The notes beneath the pieces are model-generated. The model worked only from the letters and a program-made list of their open reading frames with translations, was not told the origin of the DNA and searched no databases. 64,000 bases of DNA from Mycobacterium marinum (lineage in GTDB: Bacteria; Actinomycetota; Actinomycetes; Mycobacteriales; Mycobacteriaceae). Location of the stretch: the NCBI RefSeq assembly GCF_003391395.1, contig NZ_CP024190.1, positions 3,534,001-3,598,000 on the forward strand. Direction: 5' to 3'. This document shows positions 29,201 to 37,213 of the stretch, in pieces. A program made the position numbers and the translations under genes. Every line of letters begins with the position of its first letter. Position 1 is the stretch's first letter.

Positions 29201-32200
29201 CGACGCACCCAACACCGCCCGATTACCCCACCCATCCAACCGAACACGCTCCACCGAATCCAACACATCCAACGACGAAACCCGCACCCCCACATCACCA
29301 GTCATCGCCACCAACACCCGCCCCAACCGCTCGATCAGCATCTCGATACTGCCCGCATCAAACACATCAGTACGAAACTCCACCCCCCCACCAATCCCAG
29401 CGGGCTCCCCAGCCTCGGTCCAACGCTCCCCCACAAAAAACGCCAAATCGATCCGCGCAGAACCGGTATCCACCGGCAACGCAGTCACCTGCACGTCACC
29501 CAACACCAACCCCGAACCCGGATCACTAAGCTGCCCCGGGAAGTTCTGCCACGCCAACATCACCTGAACCAGCGGATGATGAGTCAAACTACGCACCGGG
29601 TTCAGCCGCTCCACCAACACCTCAAACGGCACGTCCTGATGCTCGTAAGCATCAAGACTGCTCGCACGCACCTGCGCCAACAGATCCGCAACGGTGGGAT
29701 CAGCCGACATATCAACCCGCAACACCAACGTGTTGACAAACATCCCCACCAACTCATCAAGCCCACGATCACCACGCCCAGCGACCGGAACCCCCACCGC
29801 CACCTCAGAACTCGCACTGATCTTGGCCAACACCACCGCCAACGCCGCCTGAACCACCATGAAACTGGTCGCATTATGCTCACGAGCCACCCGAGCAATC
29901 TGCTGCTGCAACCCCACCGACCAATCAATACCCACCCTGCCACCACGATGATCAGCCACCGGCGGATAAGGCCGATCAGTAGGCAACGCCAAACGCTCCG
30001 GCATCCCCGCCAAAACCCGCTGCCAATAAGCCAACTGAGCAGCAATCGGGCTACCCTCATCCCCAATATCACCCAACCGCGCACGCTGCCACAACGTGTA
30101 ATCGCCATACTGCACCGCCAACGGCGCCCAACCCGGAACACACCCCGCACAACGAGCGGCATAAGCCACCCCCAAATCACGCGCCAGCGGAGTCATCGAC
30201 CAACCATCACCAGCAATATGGTGCACCACACACACCAACACATGCTCATCCGCACTAACACGGAAAAGCACCACACGCAAAGGAATCTCAGTCGCCAAAC
30301 TAAACGCATAACCAGCCACCGCAGCAACGGCCTCACCCAACCGCCCTACCGACCACCCACCCGCATCAACAACCCGCCACCCAAAATCAGCCCGCTCAAC
30401 AGCCACCACCACCTGCTGGGGCACACCCCCCACCGCAGGAAACACCGTACGCAAACTCTCATGACGGCCCACCACATCCACCCACGCCGCACCCAACGCA
30501 TCAACATCCAAACCCCCACCCAACCGAAACGCCGCCGCCATGTTGTAAACCGCCGACGGCCCCTGCACCTGCTCCAAAAACCACAACCCACTCTGAGTAA
30601 ACGACAACGGCACCACCGCAGGCCGCGGCCCCGCCACCAACGGCACCACCGGCACCACCGAACCCGAAACCCCACCCACACACGACGCCAACCCCGCCAC
30701 CGTCGGCCACTCAAACAACACCCGCACCGACAAATCAACACCCAAACCAGCATTAACCGCAGCAATCAACCGCATCGCCGACAACGAATCCCCACCCAAC
30801 TCAAAAAACGAGTCCTCAACCCCCACCCGCTCCAACCCCAACACCTCGGCATAAATACCCGCCAAAATCTCCTGCACCGGCCCCACCGGAGCCCGATAAC
30901 GATCACCATCGCCATACTCCGGCGCCGGCAAAGCCCGCCTATCCAACTTCCCATTAACCGTCAACGGCAACCCCGCCACCACCACCACCGCGGCCGGCAC
31001 CATATACCCCGGCAACCGCTGCCCCAACACCCCACGCACCACCACCGGATCCACCGCCCCCGTCACATACCCCACCAACCGCCGATCACCACCACGATCC
31101 TCACGAACAACCACCACCGCCTGACCCACCCCATCAACAGCACCCAACGCCGCCTGAACCTCACCCAACTCAATCCGATACCCACGAACCTTCACCTGAT
31201 CATCAACACGCCCCCGATACTGCAACTGCCCATCCCGACCCCAACACACCAAATCCCCCGTCCGATACATCCGCTCACCAACACCCCCAAACGGACACGC
31301 CACAAACCGCGACCCCGTCAACGACCCCCGCCCCCAATACCCCACACCCACCCCAACACCAGCCACATACAACTCCCCCACCACACCCACCGGCACCGGC
31401 CGCAACCACCCATCCAGCACAAACAACGCCGCCCCCGACACCGGCGAACCAATCGGCGGCGCCCCCGACCCCGCCACCAACGGCGCACTCAGCGTCGTAT
31501 AGATCGTGGTTTCGGTGGGGCCGTAGCCGTTGATCATCAGCCGCCCGGGTGCCCACCGATCCACCACCTCGCCGGGGCAGGCCTCCGATCCCATCAACAA
31601 CGCCACGGAGTCCAGCCCCTGCGGCGATAACACCCCCGCTGTGGTTGGTGTCTGACTTAGGACGGTGACCCGCTCGGCCACCAGCAACGCGTGGAAGTCT
31701 TCGGGGGAACCGACCACCTGCTCGGGTACCACCACCAACCGCCCACCACTTAGCAACGCCCCCCATATTTCCCACACCGAAACGTCGAAGCTGTAGGAAA
31801 CCCATTGGGTCCAGACTTGTTCGGGTCCCCGTGGCAGGCCGGCGTCCGCTGATGCCACCAGTTGAGTGACGTTGCGGTGGGTGATCGCGACTCCCTTGGG
31901 GGTGCCGGTGGTCCCGGAGGTGTAGATCAGATACGCGATGTCATCAGCAGCCGGTGCCACCAAACCCGTACCCGCACAAGCCTCAACACCCGCATCAGCA
32001 ACATCGACGACCACACAACCGCACTCATCCAACCCCGCACCCCACCCACCGGTAGTCACCACCGCCACCGGCCCAGCATCAGCAACCATGAACCGCACCC
32101 GCGCCGCCGGCAACCCCGGATCAATCGGCACATACGCCGCCCCAGTCTTTAACACCGCCAAAATCGCGGTCACCGCCTGAGCACAACGACCAAACACCAA

Positions 32201-35200
32201 CGCCACCCGCTGCCCAGGACCCGCACCCAAACCCACCAAAAAACGCGCCAACCGATTCGAGGCCTCATCAAGCTCGCCATAACTCAGGCTCTGACCCTCA
32301 AAACTGAGCGCCACCGCATCCCGATCACGGACAACCTGAGCACCAAACAACGCCGGAATCGACACCCCCACCGGCACCGACGCACCCAACACCGCCCGAT
32401 TACCCCACCCATCCAACCGAACACGCTCCACCGAATCCAACACATCCAACGACGAAACCCGCACCCCCACATCACCAGTCATCGCCACCAACACCCGCCC
32501 CAACCGCTCGATCAGCATCTCGATACTGCCCGCATCAAACACATCAGTACGAAACTCCACCCCCCCACCAATCCCAGCGGGCTCCCCAGCCTCGGTCCAA
32601 CGCTCCCCCACAAAAAACGCCAAATCGATCCGCGCAGAACCGGTATCCACCGGCAACGCAGTCACCTGCACGTCACCCAACACCAACCCCGAACCCGGAT
32701 CACTAAGCTGCCCCGGGAAGTTCTGCCACGCCAACATCACCTGAACCAGCGGATGATGAGTCAAACTACGCACCGGGTTCAGCCGCTCCACCAACACCTC
32801 AAACGGCACGTCCTGATGCTCGTAAGCATCAAGACTGCTCGCACGCACCTGCGCCAACAGATCCGCAACGGTGGGATCAGCCGACATATCAACCCGCAAC
32901 ACCAACGTGTTGACAAACATCCCCACCAACTCATCAAGCCCACGATCACCACGCCCAGCGACCGGAACCCCCACCGCCACCTCAGAACTCGCACTGATCT
33001 TGGCCAACACCACCGCCAACGCCGCCTGAACCACCATGAAACTGGTCGCATTATGCTCACGAGCCACCCGAGCAATCTGCTGCTGCAACCCCACCGACCA
33101 ATCAATACCCACCCTGCCACCACGATGATCAGCCACCGGCGGATAAGGCCGATCAGTAGGCAACGCCAAACGCTCCGGCATCCCCGCCAAAACCCGCTGC
33201 CAATAAGCCAACTGAGCAGCAATCGGGCTACCCTCATCCCCAATATCACCCAACCGCGCACGCTGCCACAACGTGTAATCGCCATACTGCACCGCCAACG
33301 GCGCCCAACCCGGAACACACCCCGCACAACGAGCGGCATAAGCCACCCCCAAATCACGCGCCAGCGGAGTCATCGACCAACCATCACCAGCAATATGGTG
33401 CACCACACACACCAACACATGCTCATCCGCACTAACACGGAAAAGCACCACACGCAAAGGAATCTCAGTCGCCAAACTAAACGCATAACCAGCCACCGCA
33501 GCAACGGCCTCACCCAACCGCCCTACCGACCACCCACCCGCATCAACAACCCGCCACCCAAAATCAGCCCGCTCAACAGGAACCACCACCTGCTGGGGCA
33601 CACCCCCCACCGCAGGAAACACCGTACGCAAACTCTCATGACGGCCCACCACATCCACCCACGCCGCACCCAACGCATCAACATCCAAACCCCCACCCAA
33701 CCGAAACGCCGCCGCCATGTTGTAAACCGCCGACGGCCCCTGCACCTGCTCCAAAAACCACAACCCACTCTGAGTAAACGACAACGGCACCACCGCAGGC
33801 CGCGGCCCCGCCACCAACGGCACCACCGGCACCACCGAACCCGAAACCCCACCCACACACGACGCCAACCCCGCCACCGTCGGCCACTCAAACAACACCC
33901 GCACCGACAAATCAACACCCAAACCAGCATTAACCGCAGCAATCAACCGCATCGCCGACAACGAATCCCCACCCAACTCAAAAAACGAGTCCTCAACCCC
34001 CACCCGCTCCAACCCCAACACCTCGGCATAAATACCCGCCAAAATCTCCTGCACCGGCCCCACCGGAGCCCGATAACGATCACCATCGCCATACTCCGGC
34101 GCCGGCAAAGCCCGCCTATCCAACTTCCCATTAACCGTCAACGGCAACCCCGCCACCACCACCACCGCGGCCGGCACCATATACCCCGGCAACCGCTGCC
34201 CCAACACCCCACGCACCACCACCGGATCCACCGCCCCCGTCACATACCCCACCAACCGCCGATCACCACCACGATCCTCACGAACAACCACCACCGCCTG
34301 ACCCACCCCATCAACAGCACCCAACGCCGCCTGAACCTCACCCAACTCAATCCGATACCCACGAACCTTCACCTGATCATCAACACGCCCCCGATACTGC
34401 AACTGCCCATCCCGACCCCAACACACCAAATCCCCCGTCCGATACATCCGCTCACCAACACCCCCAAACGGACACGCCACAAACCGCGACCCCGTCAACG
34501 ACCCCCGCCCCCAATACCCCACACCCACCCCAACACCAGCCACATACAACTCCCCCACCACACCCACCGGCACCGGCCGCAACCACCCATCGAGCACAAA
34601 AAAGCCCAGATGCCCCAACGGCACCCCAATCGGACTCACCGCACTCTCAGCGTCAGCGCCAACAATTTCACGCACCGAGGCATGCACCGTCGTCTCAGTC
34701 GTGCCATACAAATTGATCAACCGCGCCACCCCCGGACGCCGCGCCAACCACACCCCCGCACGCTGAGGCTCAAACGCCTCCCCCGCCAAAAGCACCGCCT
34801 CAACCCGTAACTCACGCCCCAAACCAGACCGGACCGCAACAGCACCCTGCAACGCATAAAACGCCGACGGCGTCTGACTCAAAACACTGACCCGCTCAGC
34901 CACCAACAACGCGAGGAAATCCTCAGGCGAACCCACCACCTGCTCGGGCACCACCACCAACCGCCCACCACTTAACAACGCCCCCCAAATCTCACACACC
35001 GAAACATCAAAGGCATACGAATGCCACTGCGACCACACCCCCGCCACCGGCACACTCGAGGCCAACGACTCCACCAACGCGACCACATTGCGATGACTAA
35101 CCGCCACACCCTTAGGAATGCCGGTGGTCCCGGAGGTGTAAATCAGATACGCGATGTCATCAGCAGCCGGTGCCACCAAACCCGTACCCGCACAAGCCTC

Positions 35201-37213
35201 AACACCCGCATCAGCAACATCGACGACCACACAACCGCACTCATCCAACCCCGCAGCCCACCCACCGGTAGTCACCACCGCCACCGGCCCAGCATCAGCA
35301 ACCATGAACCGCACCCGCGCCGCCGGCAACCCCGGATCAATCGGCACATACGCCGCCCCAGTCTTTAACACCGCCAAAATCGCGGTCACCGCCTGAGCAC
35401 AACGACCAAACACCAACGCCACCCGCTGCCCCGGACCCGCACCCAAACCCACCAAAAAACGCGCCAACCGATTCGAGGCCTCATCAAGCTCGCCATAGGT
35501 CAGGCTCTGACCCTCAAAACTGAGCGCCACCGCATCCCGATCACGGACAACCTGAGCACCAAACAACGCCGGAATCGACACCCCCACCGGCACCGACGCA
35601 CCCAACACCGCCCGATTACCCCACCCATCCAACCGAACACGCTCCACCGAATCCAACACATCCAACGACGAAACCCGCACCCCCACATCACCAGTCATCG
35701 CCACCAACACCCGCCCCAACCGCTGCACGAGGTCGGCGACCCCAAGACCCGTCTCGGGAGTGAGCACGCTGAGCGCGTCGCCCGTCGCTGCGATCATCAG
35801 CGTCAGCTGGTCCCTCGCAAATTCGGCGGTCACGGTCACCGGGAAATGCGTCGGACTGTGCGCAGCCACCCGGCGGAACGTCGCCGCCCCGACGGGAACA
35901 TCCTTGCCAACGGCCAAGCCACCGGTCGGGAAGTTTTCGAATACCAGCAACGTGTCGAACATCTCACCGACACCGGCCGCCTGACGCAGCCACGCATGAC
36001 TGAAGTAGGCATATTCACGCACCAGTGCGGTATCTCGCCGCACCGCCGCGCATAGGTCGGCGATGACTGCTTGCGGATCGAGTCGGACGCGCAGCGGCAC
36101 GGTGTTGATAAACAGACCGACCATTGACTGCACGCCGGCCAGCTCAGAAGGCCGTCCCGACACCGCAATCCCGAAAACCACATCGTCACGACCGGTCAGC
36201 GCCCCTAACACCAACGCCCACGCCACCTGCACCAGCGAATTCACGGTGACGCCACGACTGCGAGCACCATCAACCAGCCGAGCCGTCACTTCCGCGCCCA
36301 GACATAACTCAATACGCTGGGGCTCCTCGGCCACCTGCCCACCCTGGCCACCGGCCAGCGCCCGCGACAACATGGTGGGCGCCGACAGTCCAGCCAGGTA
36401 GTCACGCCAAAACTGTTCACCGGACTGCGAATCCCAGCCGCCCAGCCAGCCGAGGTAGTCGCGAAATGGCCGCGGCGGCGCCGCAAGCACATCGATGGCC
36501 CCACCCGCCCGATACAAAGCGAAGAGCTCGTTGACAAACACCGCCAGCGACCAACCATCGATCACAATGTGATGGGCGGTGATGACGAATCGCCAACGCT
36601 CGTTAGGCAACTCGACAAGCAGAAACCGCATCGTCAGACCACGTTCGAGATCGAATCCCGACCGTTGCTCATCGGCCTCCAGCGAGGCCACCTCTTCCGG
36701 CGTCGCGACCACCTGCCGCCACGACAGATCCACGTCACTGGGCACAACCTGCACCGGATGAGGCAGTTTGCCTTGGACGAAGCGGGCCCGCAAATTCGGA
36801 TGGCGATGCATTGTGGCGATCGCGCAGTTGCGAAGCAATACCGTGTCCAGCTGACCGAACACGTCAAAAGGCGCCGCGATCGTGTACGGATCGTCAGCCG
36901 CTGACTTGGTGAACATGGCCAGCGCGAACAGCCCCTGCTGCAGCGGAGTCAGCGCCATCACGTCCTCGACGCCGACCAGTCCGCCGGCTGTCTGGCCTCC
37001 ATCGCGCTGATCACCGGTTCTCGCCAGAATGTCCGATAGCTCGGCTAATTCGGCTGCCGACAACCCCGACATGCCCATCGGCGGACAAGAGCCATCATCG
37101 ACAACGCCTACAACACCACCGTCGTCAACGTCCCCGCGATCGGCTGATCGCCTGCCATCGAGGATCTTTCGATCAATCTGCTTTCCACTCTCACCGGCCA
37201 ACTGAATCACCAC
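20291..37213 (-). CDS. Giant five-module nonribosomal peptide synthetase with terminal thioesterase
   Basis: About 5640 residues, arranged as five C-A-PCP modules and a C-terminal thioesterase. C1 is at about 83-500 (HHIVIDG near 213). Later C domains carry HHIAGDGWS. A domains show YLIYTSGTTG, GELYVAG, YRTGDL and NGKLDR motifs. Carrier serines (GGDSLSA) lie near residues 1083, 2142, 3201, 4273 and 5346. The thioesterase has GWSFGG near 5470. There is no epimerase or methyltransferase domain. A1, A4 and A5 are essentially the same specificity type; A2 and A3 differ, so the peptide pattern should be X-Y-Z-X-X. The start is uncertain: GTG 37213 overlaps the upstream gene by 23 bp, and an ATG at the PPMGMSG sequence (about 37.07 kb) is an alternative. 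No candidate has a clear ribosome-binding site. Confidence 0.9.
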   Translation of the reverse strand: MVIQLAGESGKQIDRKILDGRRSADRGDVDDGGVVGVVDDGSCPPMGMSGLSAAELAELSDILARTGDQRDGGQTAGGLVGVEDVMALTPLQQGLFALAMFTKSAADDPYTIAAPFDVFGQLDTVLLRNCAIATMHRHPNLRARFVQGKLPHPVQVVPSDVDLSWRQVVATPEEVASLEADEQRSGFDLERGLTMRFLLVELPNERWRFVITAHHIVIDGWSLAVFVNELFALYRAGGAIDVLAAPPRPFRDYLGWLGGWDSQSGEQFWRDYLAGLSAPTMLSRALAGGQGGQVAEEPQRIELCLGAEVTARLVDGARSRGVTVNSLVQVAWALVLGALTGRDDVVFGIAVSGRPSELAGVQSMVGLFINTVPLRVRLDPQAVIADLCAAVRRDTALVREYAYFSHAWLRQAAGVGEMFDTLLVFENFPTGGLAVGKDVPVGAATFRRVAAHSPTHFPVTVTAEFARDQLTLMIAATGDALSVLTPETGLGVADLVQRLGRVLVAMTGDVGVRVSSLDVLDSVERVRLDGWGNRAVLGASVPVGVSIPALFGAQVVRDRDAVALSFEGQSLTYGELDEASNRLARFLVGLGAGPGQRVALVFGRCAQAVTAILAVLKTGAAYVPIDPGLPAARVRFMVADAGPVAVVTTGGWAAGLDECGCVVVDVADAGVEACAGTGLVAPAADDIAYLIYTSGTTGIPKGVAVSHRNVVALVESLASSVPVAGVWSQWHSYAFDVSVCEIWGALLSGGRLVVVPEQVVGSPEDFLALLVAERVSVLSQTPSAFYALQGAVAVRSGLGRELRVEAVLLAGEAFEPQRAGVWLARRPGVARLINLYGTTETTVHASVREIVGADAESAVSPIGVPLGHLGFFVLDGWLRPVPVGVVGELYVAGVGVGVGYWGRGSLTGSRFVACPFGGVGERMYRTGDLVCWGRDGQLQYRGRVDDQVKVRGYRIELGEVQAALGAVDGVGQAVVVVREDRGGDRRLVGYVTGAVDPVVVRGVLGQRLPGYMVPAAVVVVAGLPLTVNGKLDRRALPAPEYGDGDRYRAPVGPVQEILAGIYAEVLGLERVGVEDSFFELGGDSLSAMRLIAAVNAGLGVDLSVRVLFEWPTVAGLASCVGGVSGSVVPVVPLVAGPRPAVVPLSFTQSGLWFLEQVQGPSAVYNMAAAFRLGGGLDVDALGAAWVDVVGRHESLRTVFPAVGGVPQQVVVPVERADFGWRVVDAGGWSVGRLGEAVAAVAGYAFSLATEIPLRVVLFRVSADEHVLVCVVHHIAGDGWSMTPLARDLGVAYAARCAGCVPGWAPLAVQYGDYTLWQRARLGDIGDEGSPIAAQLAYWQRVLAGMPERLALPTDRPYPPVADHRGGRVGIDWSVGLQQQIARVAREHNATSFMVVQAALAVVLAKISASSEVAVGVPVAGRGDRGLDELVGMFVNTLVLRVDMSADPTVADLLAQVRASSLDAYEHQDVPFEVLVERLNPVRSLTHHPLVQVMLAWQNFPGQLSDPGSGLVLGDVQVTALPVDTGSARIDLAFFVGERWTEAGEPAGIGGGVEFRTDVFDAGSIEMLIERLGRVLVAMTGDVGVRVSSLDVLDSVERVRLDGWGNRAVLGASVPVGVSIPALFGAQVVRDRDAVALSFEGQSLSYGELDEASNRLARFLVGLGAGPGQRVALVFGRCAQAVTAILAVLKTGAAYVPIDPGLPAARVRFMVADAGPVAVVTTGGWGAGLDECGCVVVDVADAGVEACAGTGLVAPAADDIAYLIYTSGTTGTPKGVAITHRNVTQLVASADAGLPRGPEQVWTQWVSYSFDVSVWEIWGALLSGGRLVVVPEQVVGSPEDFHALLVAERVTVLSQTPTTAGVLSPQGLDSVALLMGSEACPGEVVDRWAPGRLMINGYGPTETTIYTTLSAPLVAGSGAPPIGSPVSGAALFVLDGWLRPVPVGVVGELYVAGVGVGVGYWGRGSLTGSRFVACPFGGVGERMYRTGDLVCWGRDGQLQYRGRVDDQVKVRGYRIELGEVQAALGAVDGVGQAVVVVREDRGGDRRLVGYVTGAVDPVVVRGVLGQRLPGYMVPAAVVVVAGLPLTVNGKLDRRALPAPEYGDGDRYRAPVGPVQEILAGIYAEVLGLERVGVEDSFFELGGDSLSAMRLIAAVNAGLGVDLSVRVLFEWPTVAGLASCVGGVSGSVVPVVPLVAGPRPAVVPLSFTQSGLWFLEQVQGPSAVYNMAAAFRLGGGLDVDALGAAWVDVVGRHESLRTVFPAVGGVPQQVVVAVERADFGWRVVDAGGWSVGRLGEAVAAVAGYAFSLATEIPLRVVLFRVSADEHVLVCVVHHIAGDGWSMTPLARDLGVAYAARCAGCVPGWAPLAVQYGDYTLWQRARLGDIGDEGSPIAAQLAYWQRVLAGMPERLALPTDRPYPPVADHRGGRVGIDWSVGLQQQIARVAREHNATSFMVVQAALAVVLAKISASSEVAVGVPVAGRGDRGLDELVGMFVNTLVLRVDMSADPTVADLLAQVRASSLDAYEHQDVPFEVLVERLNPVRSLTHHPLVQVMLAWQNFPGQLSDPGSGLVLGDVQVTALPVDTGSARIDLAFFVGERWTEAGEPAGIGGGVEFRTDVFDAGSIEMLIERLGRVLVAMTGDVGVRVSSLDVLDSVERVRLDGWGNRAVLGASVPVGVSIPALFDAQVVRDRDAVALSFEGQSLTYGELDEASNRLARFLVGLGAGPGQRVALVFGRCAQAVTAILAVLKTGAAYVPIDPGLPAARVRFMVADAGPVAVVTTGGWAAGLDECGCVVVDVADAGVEACAGTGLVAPAADDIAYLIYTSGTTGTPKGVAITHRNVTQLVASADAGVPWGPEQVWTQWHSYSFDISGWEIWGALLHGGRLVVVPEQVAGSPEDFHALLIAERVTVLSQTPTAAGVLSPQGLESVALLVGGEGCPGEVVDRWAPGRLMINEYGPTETTMWVALSAPLVAGSGAPPIGSPVSGAALFVLDGWLRPVPVGVVGELYVAGVGVGVGYWGRGSLTGSRFVACPFGGVGERMYRTGDLVCWGRDGQLQYRGRVDDQVKVRGYRIELGEVQAALGAVDGVGQAVVVVREDRGGDRRLVGYVTGAVDPVVVRGVLGQRLPGYMVPAAVVVVAGLPLTVNGKLDRRALPAPEYGDGDRYRAPVGPVQEILAGIYAEVLGLERVGVEDSFFELGGDSLSAMRLIAAVNAGLGVDLSVRVLFEWPTVAGLASCVGGVSGSVVPVVPLVAGPRPAVVPLSFTQSGLWFLEQVQGPSAVYNMAAAFRLGGGLDVDALGAAWVDVVGRHESLRTVFPAVGGVPQQVVVAVERADFGWRVVDAGGWSVGRLGEAVAAVAGYAFSLATEIPLRVVLFRVSADEHVLVCVVHHIAGDGWSMTPLARDLGVAYAARCAGCVPGWAPLAVQYGDYTLWQRARLGDIGDEGSPIAAQLAYWQRVLAGMPERLALPTDRPYPPVADHRGGRVGIDWSVGLQQQIARVAREHNATSFMVVQAALAVVLAKISASSEVAVGVPVAGRGDRGLDELVGMFVNTLVLRVDMSADPTVADLLAQVRASSLDAYEHQDVPFEVLVERLNPVRSLTHHPLVQVMLAWQNFPGQLSDPGSGLVLGDVQVTALPVDTGSARIDLAFFVGERWTEAGEPAGIGGGVEFRTDVFDAGSIEMLIERLGRVLVAMTGDVGVRVSSLDVLDSVERVRLDGWGNRAVLGASVPVGVSIPALFDAQVVRDRDAVALSFEGQSLTYGELDEASNRLARFLVGLGAGPGQRVALVFGRCAQAVTAILAVLKTGAAYVPIDPGLPAARVRFMVADAGPVAVVTTGGWAAGLDGCGCVVVDVADAGVEACAGTGLVAPAADDIAYLIYTSGTTGIPKGVAVSHRNVVALVESLASSVPVAGVWSQWHSYAFDVSVCEIWGALLSGGRLVVVPEQVVGSPEDFLALLVAERVSVLSQTPSAFYALQGAVAVRSGLGRELRVEAVLLAGEAFEPQRAGVWLARRPGVARLINLYGTTETTVHASVREIVGADAESAVSPIGVPLGHLGFFVLDGWLRPVPVGVVGELYVAGVGVGVGYWGRGSLTGSRFVACPFGGVGERMYRTGDLVCWGRDGQLQYRGRVDDQVKVRGYRIELGEVQAALGAVDGVGQAVVVVREDRGGDRRLVGYVTGAVDPVVVRGVLGQRLPGYMVPAAVVVVAGLPLTVNGKLDRRALPAPEYGDGDRYRAPVGPVQEILAGIYAEVLGLERVGVEDSFFELGGDSLSAMRLIAAVNAGLGVDLSVRVLFEWPTVAGLASCVGGVSGSVVPVVPLVAGPRPAVVPLSFTQSGLWFLEQVQGPSAVYNMAAAFRLGGGLDVDALGAAWVDVVGRHESLRTVFPAVGGVPQQVVVAVERADFGWRVVDAGGWSVGRLGEAVAAVAGYAFSLATEIPLRVVLFRVSADEHVLVCVVHHIAGDGWSMTPLARDLGVAYAARCAGCVPGWAPLAVQYGDYTLWQRARLGDIGDEGSPIAAQLAYWQRVLAGMPERLALPTDRPYPPVADHRGGRVGIDWSVGLQQQIARVAREHNATSFMVVQAALAVVLAKISASSEVAVGVPVAGRRDPALDDLVGLFHNTLVLRVDMSADPTVADLLAQVRASSLDAYENQDVPIEVLVERLNSNRSLTHSPLAQVVLTWLNFPGQQDNPAKGLVLGDVEVTPMPVDTRTARTDALFSLAERWTEAGEPAGIGGGVEFRTDVFDAGSIEMLIERLGRVLVAMTGDVGVRVSSLDVLDSVERVRLDGWGNRAVLGASVPVRVSIPALFDAQVVRDRDAVALSFEGQSLTYGELDEASNRLARFLVGLGAGPGQRVALVFGRCAQAVTAILAVLKTGAAYVPIDPGLPAARVRFMVADAGPVAVVTTGGWAAGLDECGCVVVDVADAGVEACAGTGLVAPAADDIAYLIYTSGTTGIPKGVAVSHRNVVALVESLASSVPVAGVWSQWHSYAFDVSVCEIWGALLSGGRLVVVPEQVVGSPEDFLALLVAERVSVLSQTPSAFYALQGAVAVRSGLGRELRVEAVLLAGEAFEPQRAGVWLARRPGVARLINLYGTTETTVHASVREIVGADAESAVSPIGVPLGHLGFFVLDGWLRPVPVGVVGELYVAGVGVGVGYWGRGSLTGSRFVACPFGGVGERMYRTGDLVCWGRDGQLQYRGRVDDQVKVRGYRIELGEVQAALGAVDGVGQAVVVVREDRGGDRRLVGYVTGAVDPVVVRGVLGQRLPGYMVPAAVVVVAGLPLTVNGKLDRRALPAPEYGDGDRYRAPVGPVQEILAGIYAEVLGLERVGVEDSFSELGGDSLSALRVIAKVNKALGLELPARTLRDAPSVRILSQRLHTSDNGMEVVPVEILKEDTGVPLCCIHDGLGLSWSYRALGNYLDCPIIGINQIAENGEAEPESIRSMAANYADRLQAAYPAGPYNLLGWSFGGVVAHELAIELHRRGCVVQRLILLDPPQLLGSTLRNLGVEDDQIVDGSSRPNHAAVREQAEQLINQLREVVDFTALPSGIFDFAARNAKAVQSYLLEHKPDVFDGDMTIFLAGRSGQMSDSSQLQNWRNYIAGDITTYSVDCTHHEMLTAESLSMYGEQLKKLLEA
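21181..35725 (-). repeat. Tandem array of near-identical NRPS modules
   Basis: The same PCP-C-A DNA unit recurs with its reference hexamer ACGAGT ending at 21204, 24420, 27636, 30813 and 33990, i.e. spacings of 3216, 3216, 3177 and 3177 bp. By eye, long stretches are identical between copies with only scattered single-base changes. The 39-bp length difference lies wholly in the adenylation core: 518 bp in A1, A4 and A5 (34601-35118, 25031-25548, about 21817-22333) against 479 bp in A2 (31424-31902) and A3 (28247-28725). A second divergent patch lies in C5 (about 23036-23403). The plus strand of the shared scaffold is extremely rich in C and A. Confidence 0.9.
35727..37085 (-). repeat. Condensation-domain duplication, copy 1 (start of the NRPS gene)
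   Basis: This segment encodes the linker PPMGMSGLSAAELAELSDIL and condensation domain C1. It is a near-perfect direct repeat of 37417-38775 at a constant offset of 1690 bp. Differences are few and clustered near the two ends, for example around 35870 and 36770-36990. The catalytic HHxxxDG motif is intact. Confidence 0.88.

Noticed and set aside
26399..34810. Very long plus-strand reading frames (580-685 codons) repeated through the NRPS region, encoding His/Arg/Pro-rich sequence
   Set aside because: They are antisense shadows. The C/A-rich plus strand of the module repeats lacks T-rich stop codons, so long empty frames arise. The minus-strand frames carry the NRPS motifs.
21181..35725. Tandem repeats as a CRISPR array or insertion-sequence cluster
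   Set aside because: The 3.2 kb coding units carry complete C-A-PCP motifs. There are no short direct repeats with spacers, no terminal inverted repeats and no transposase.
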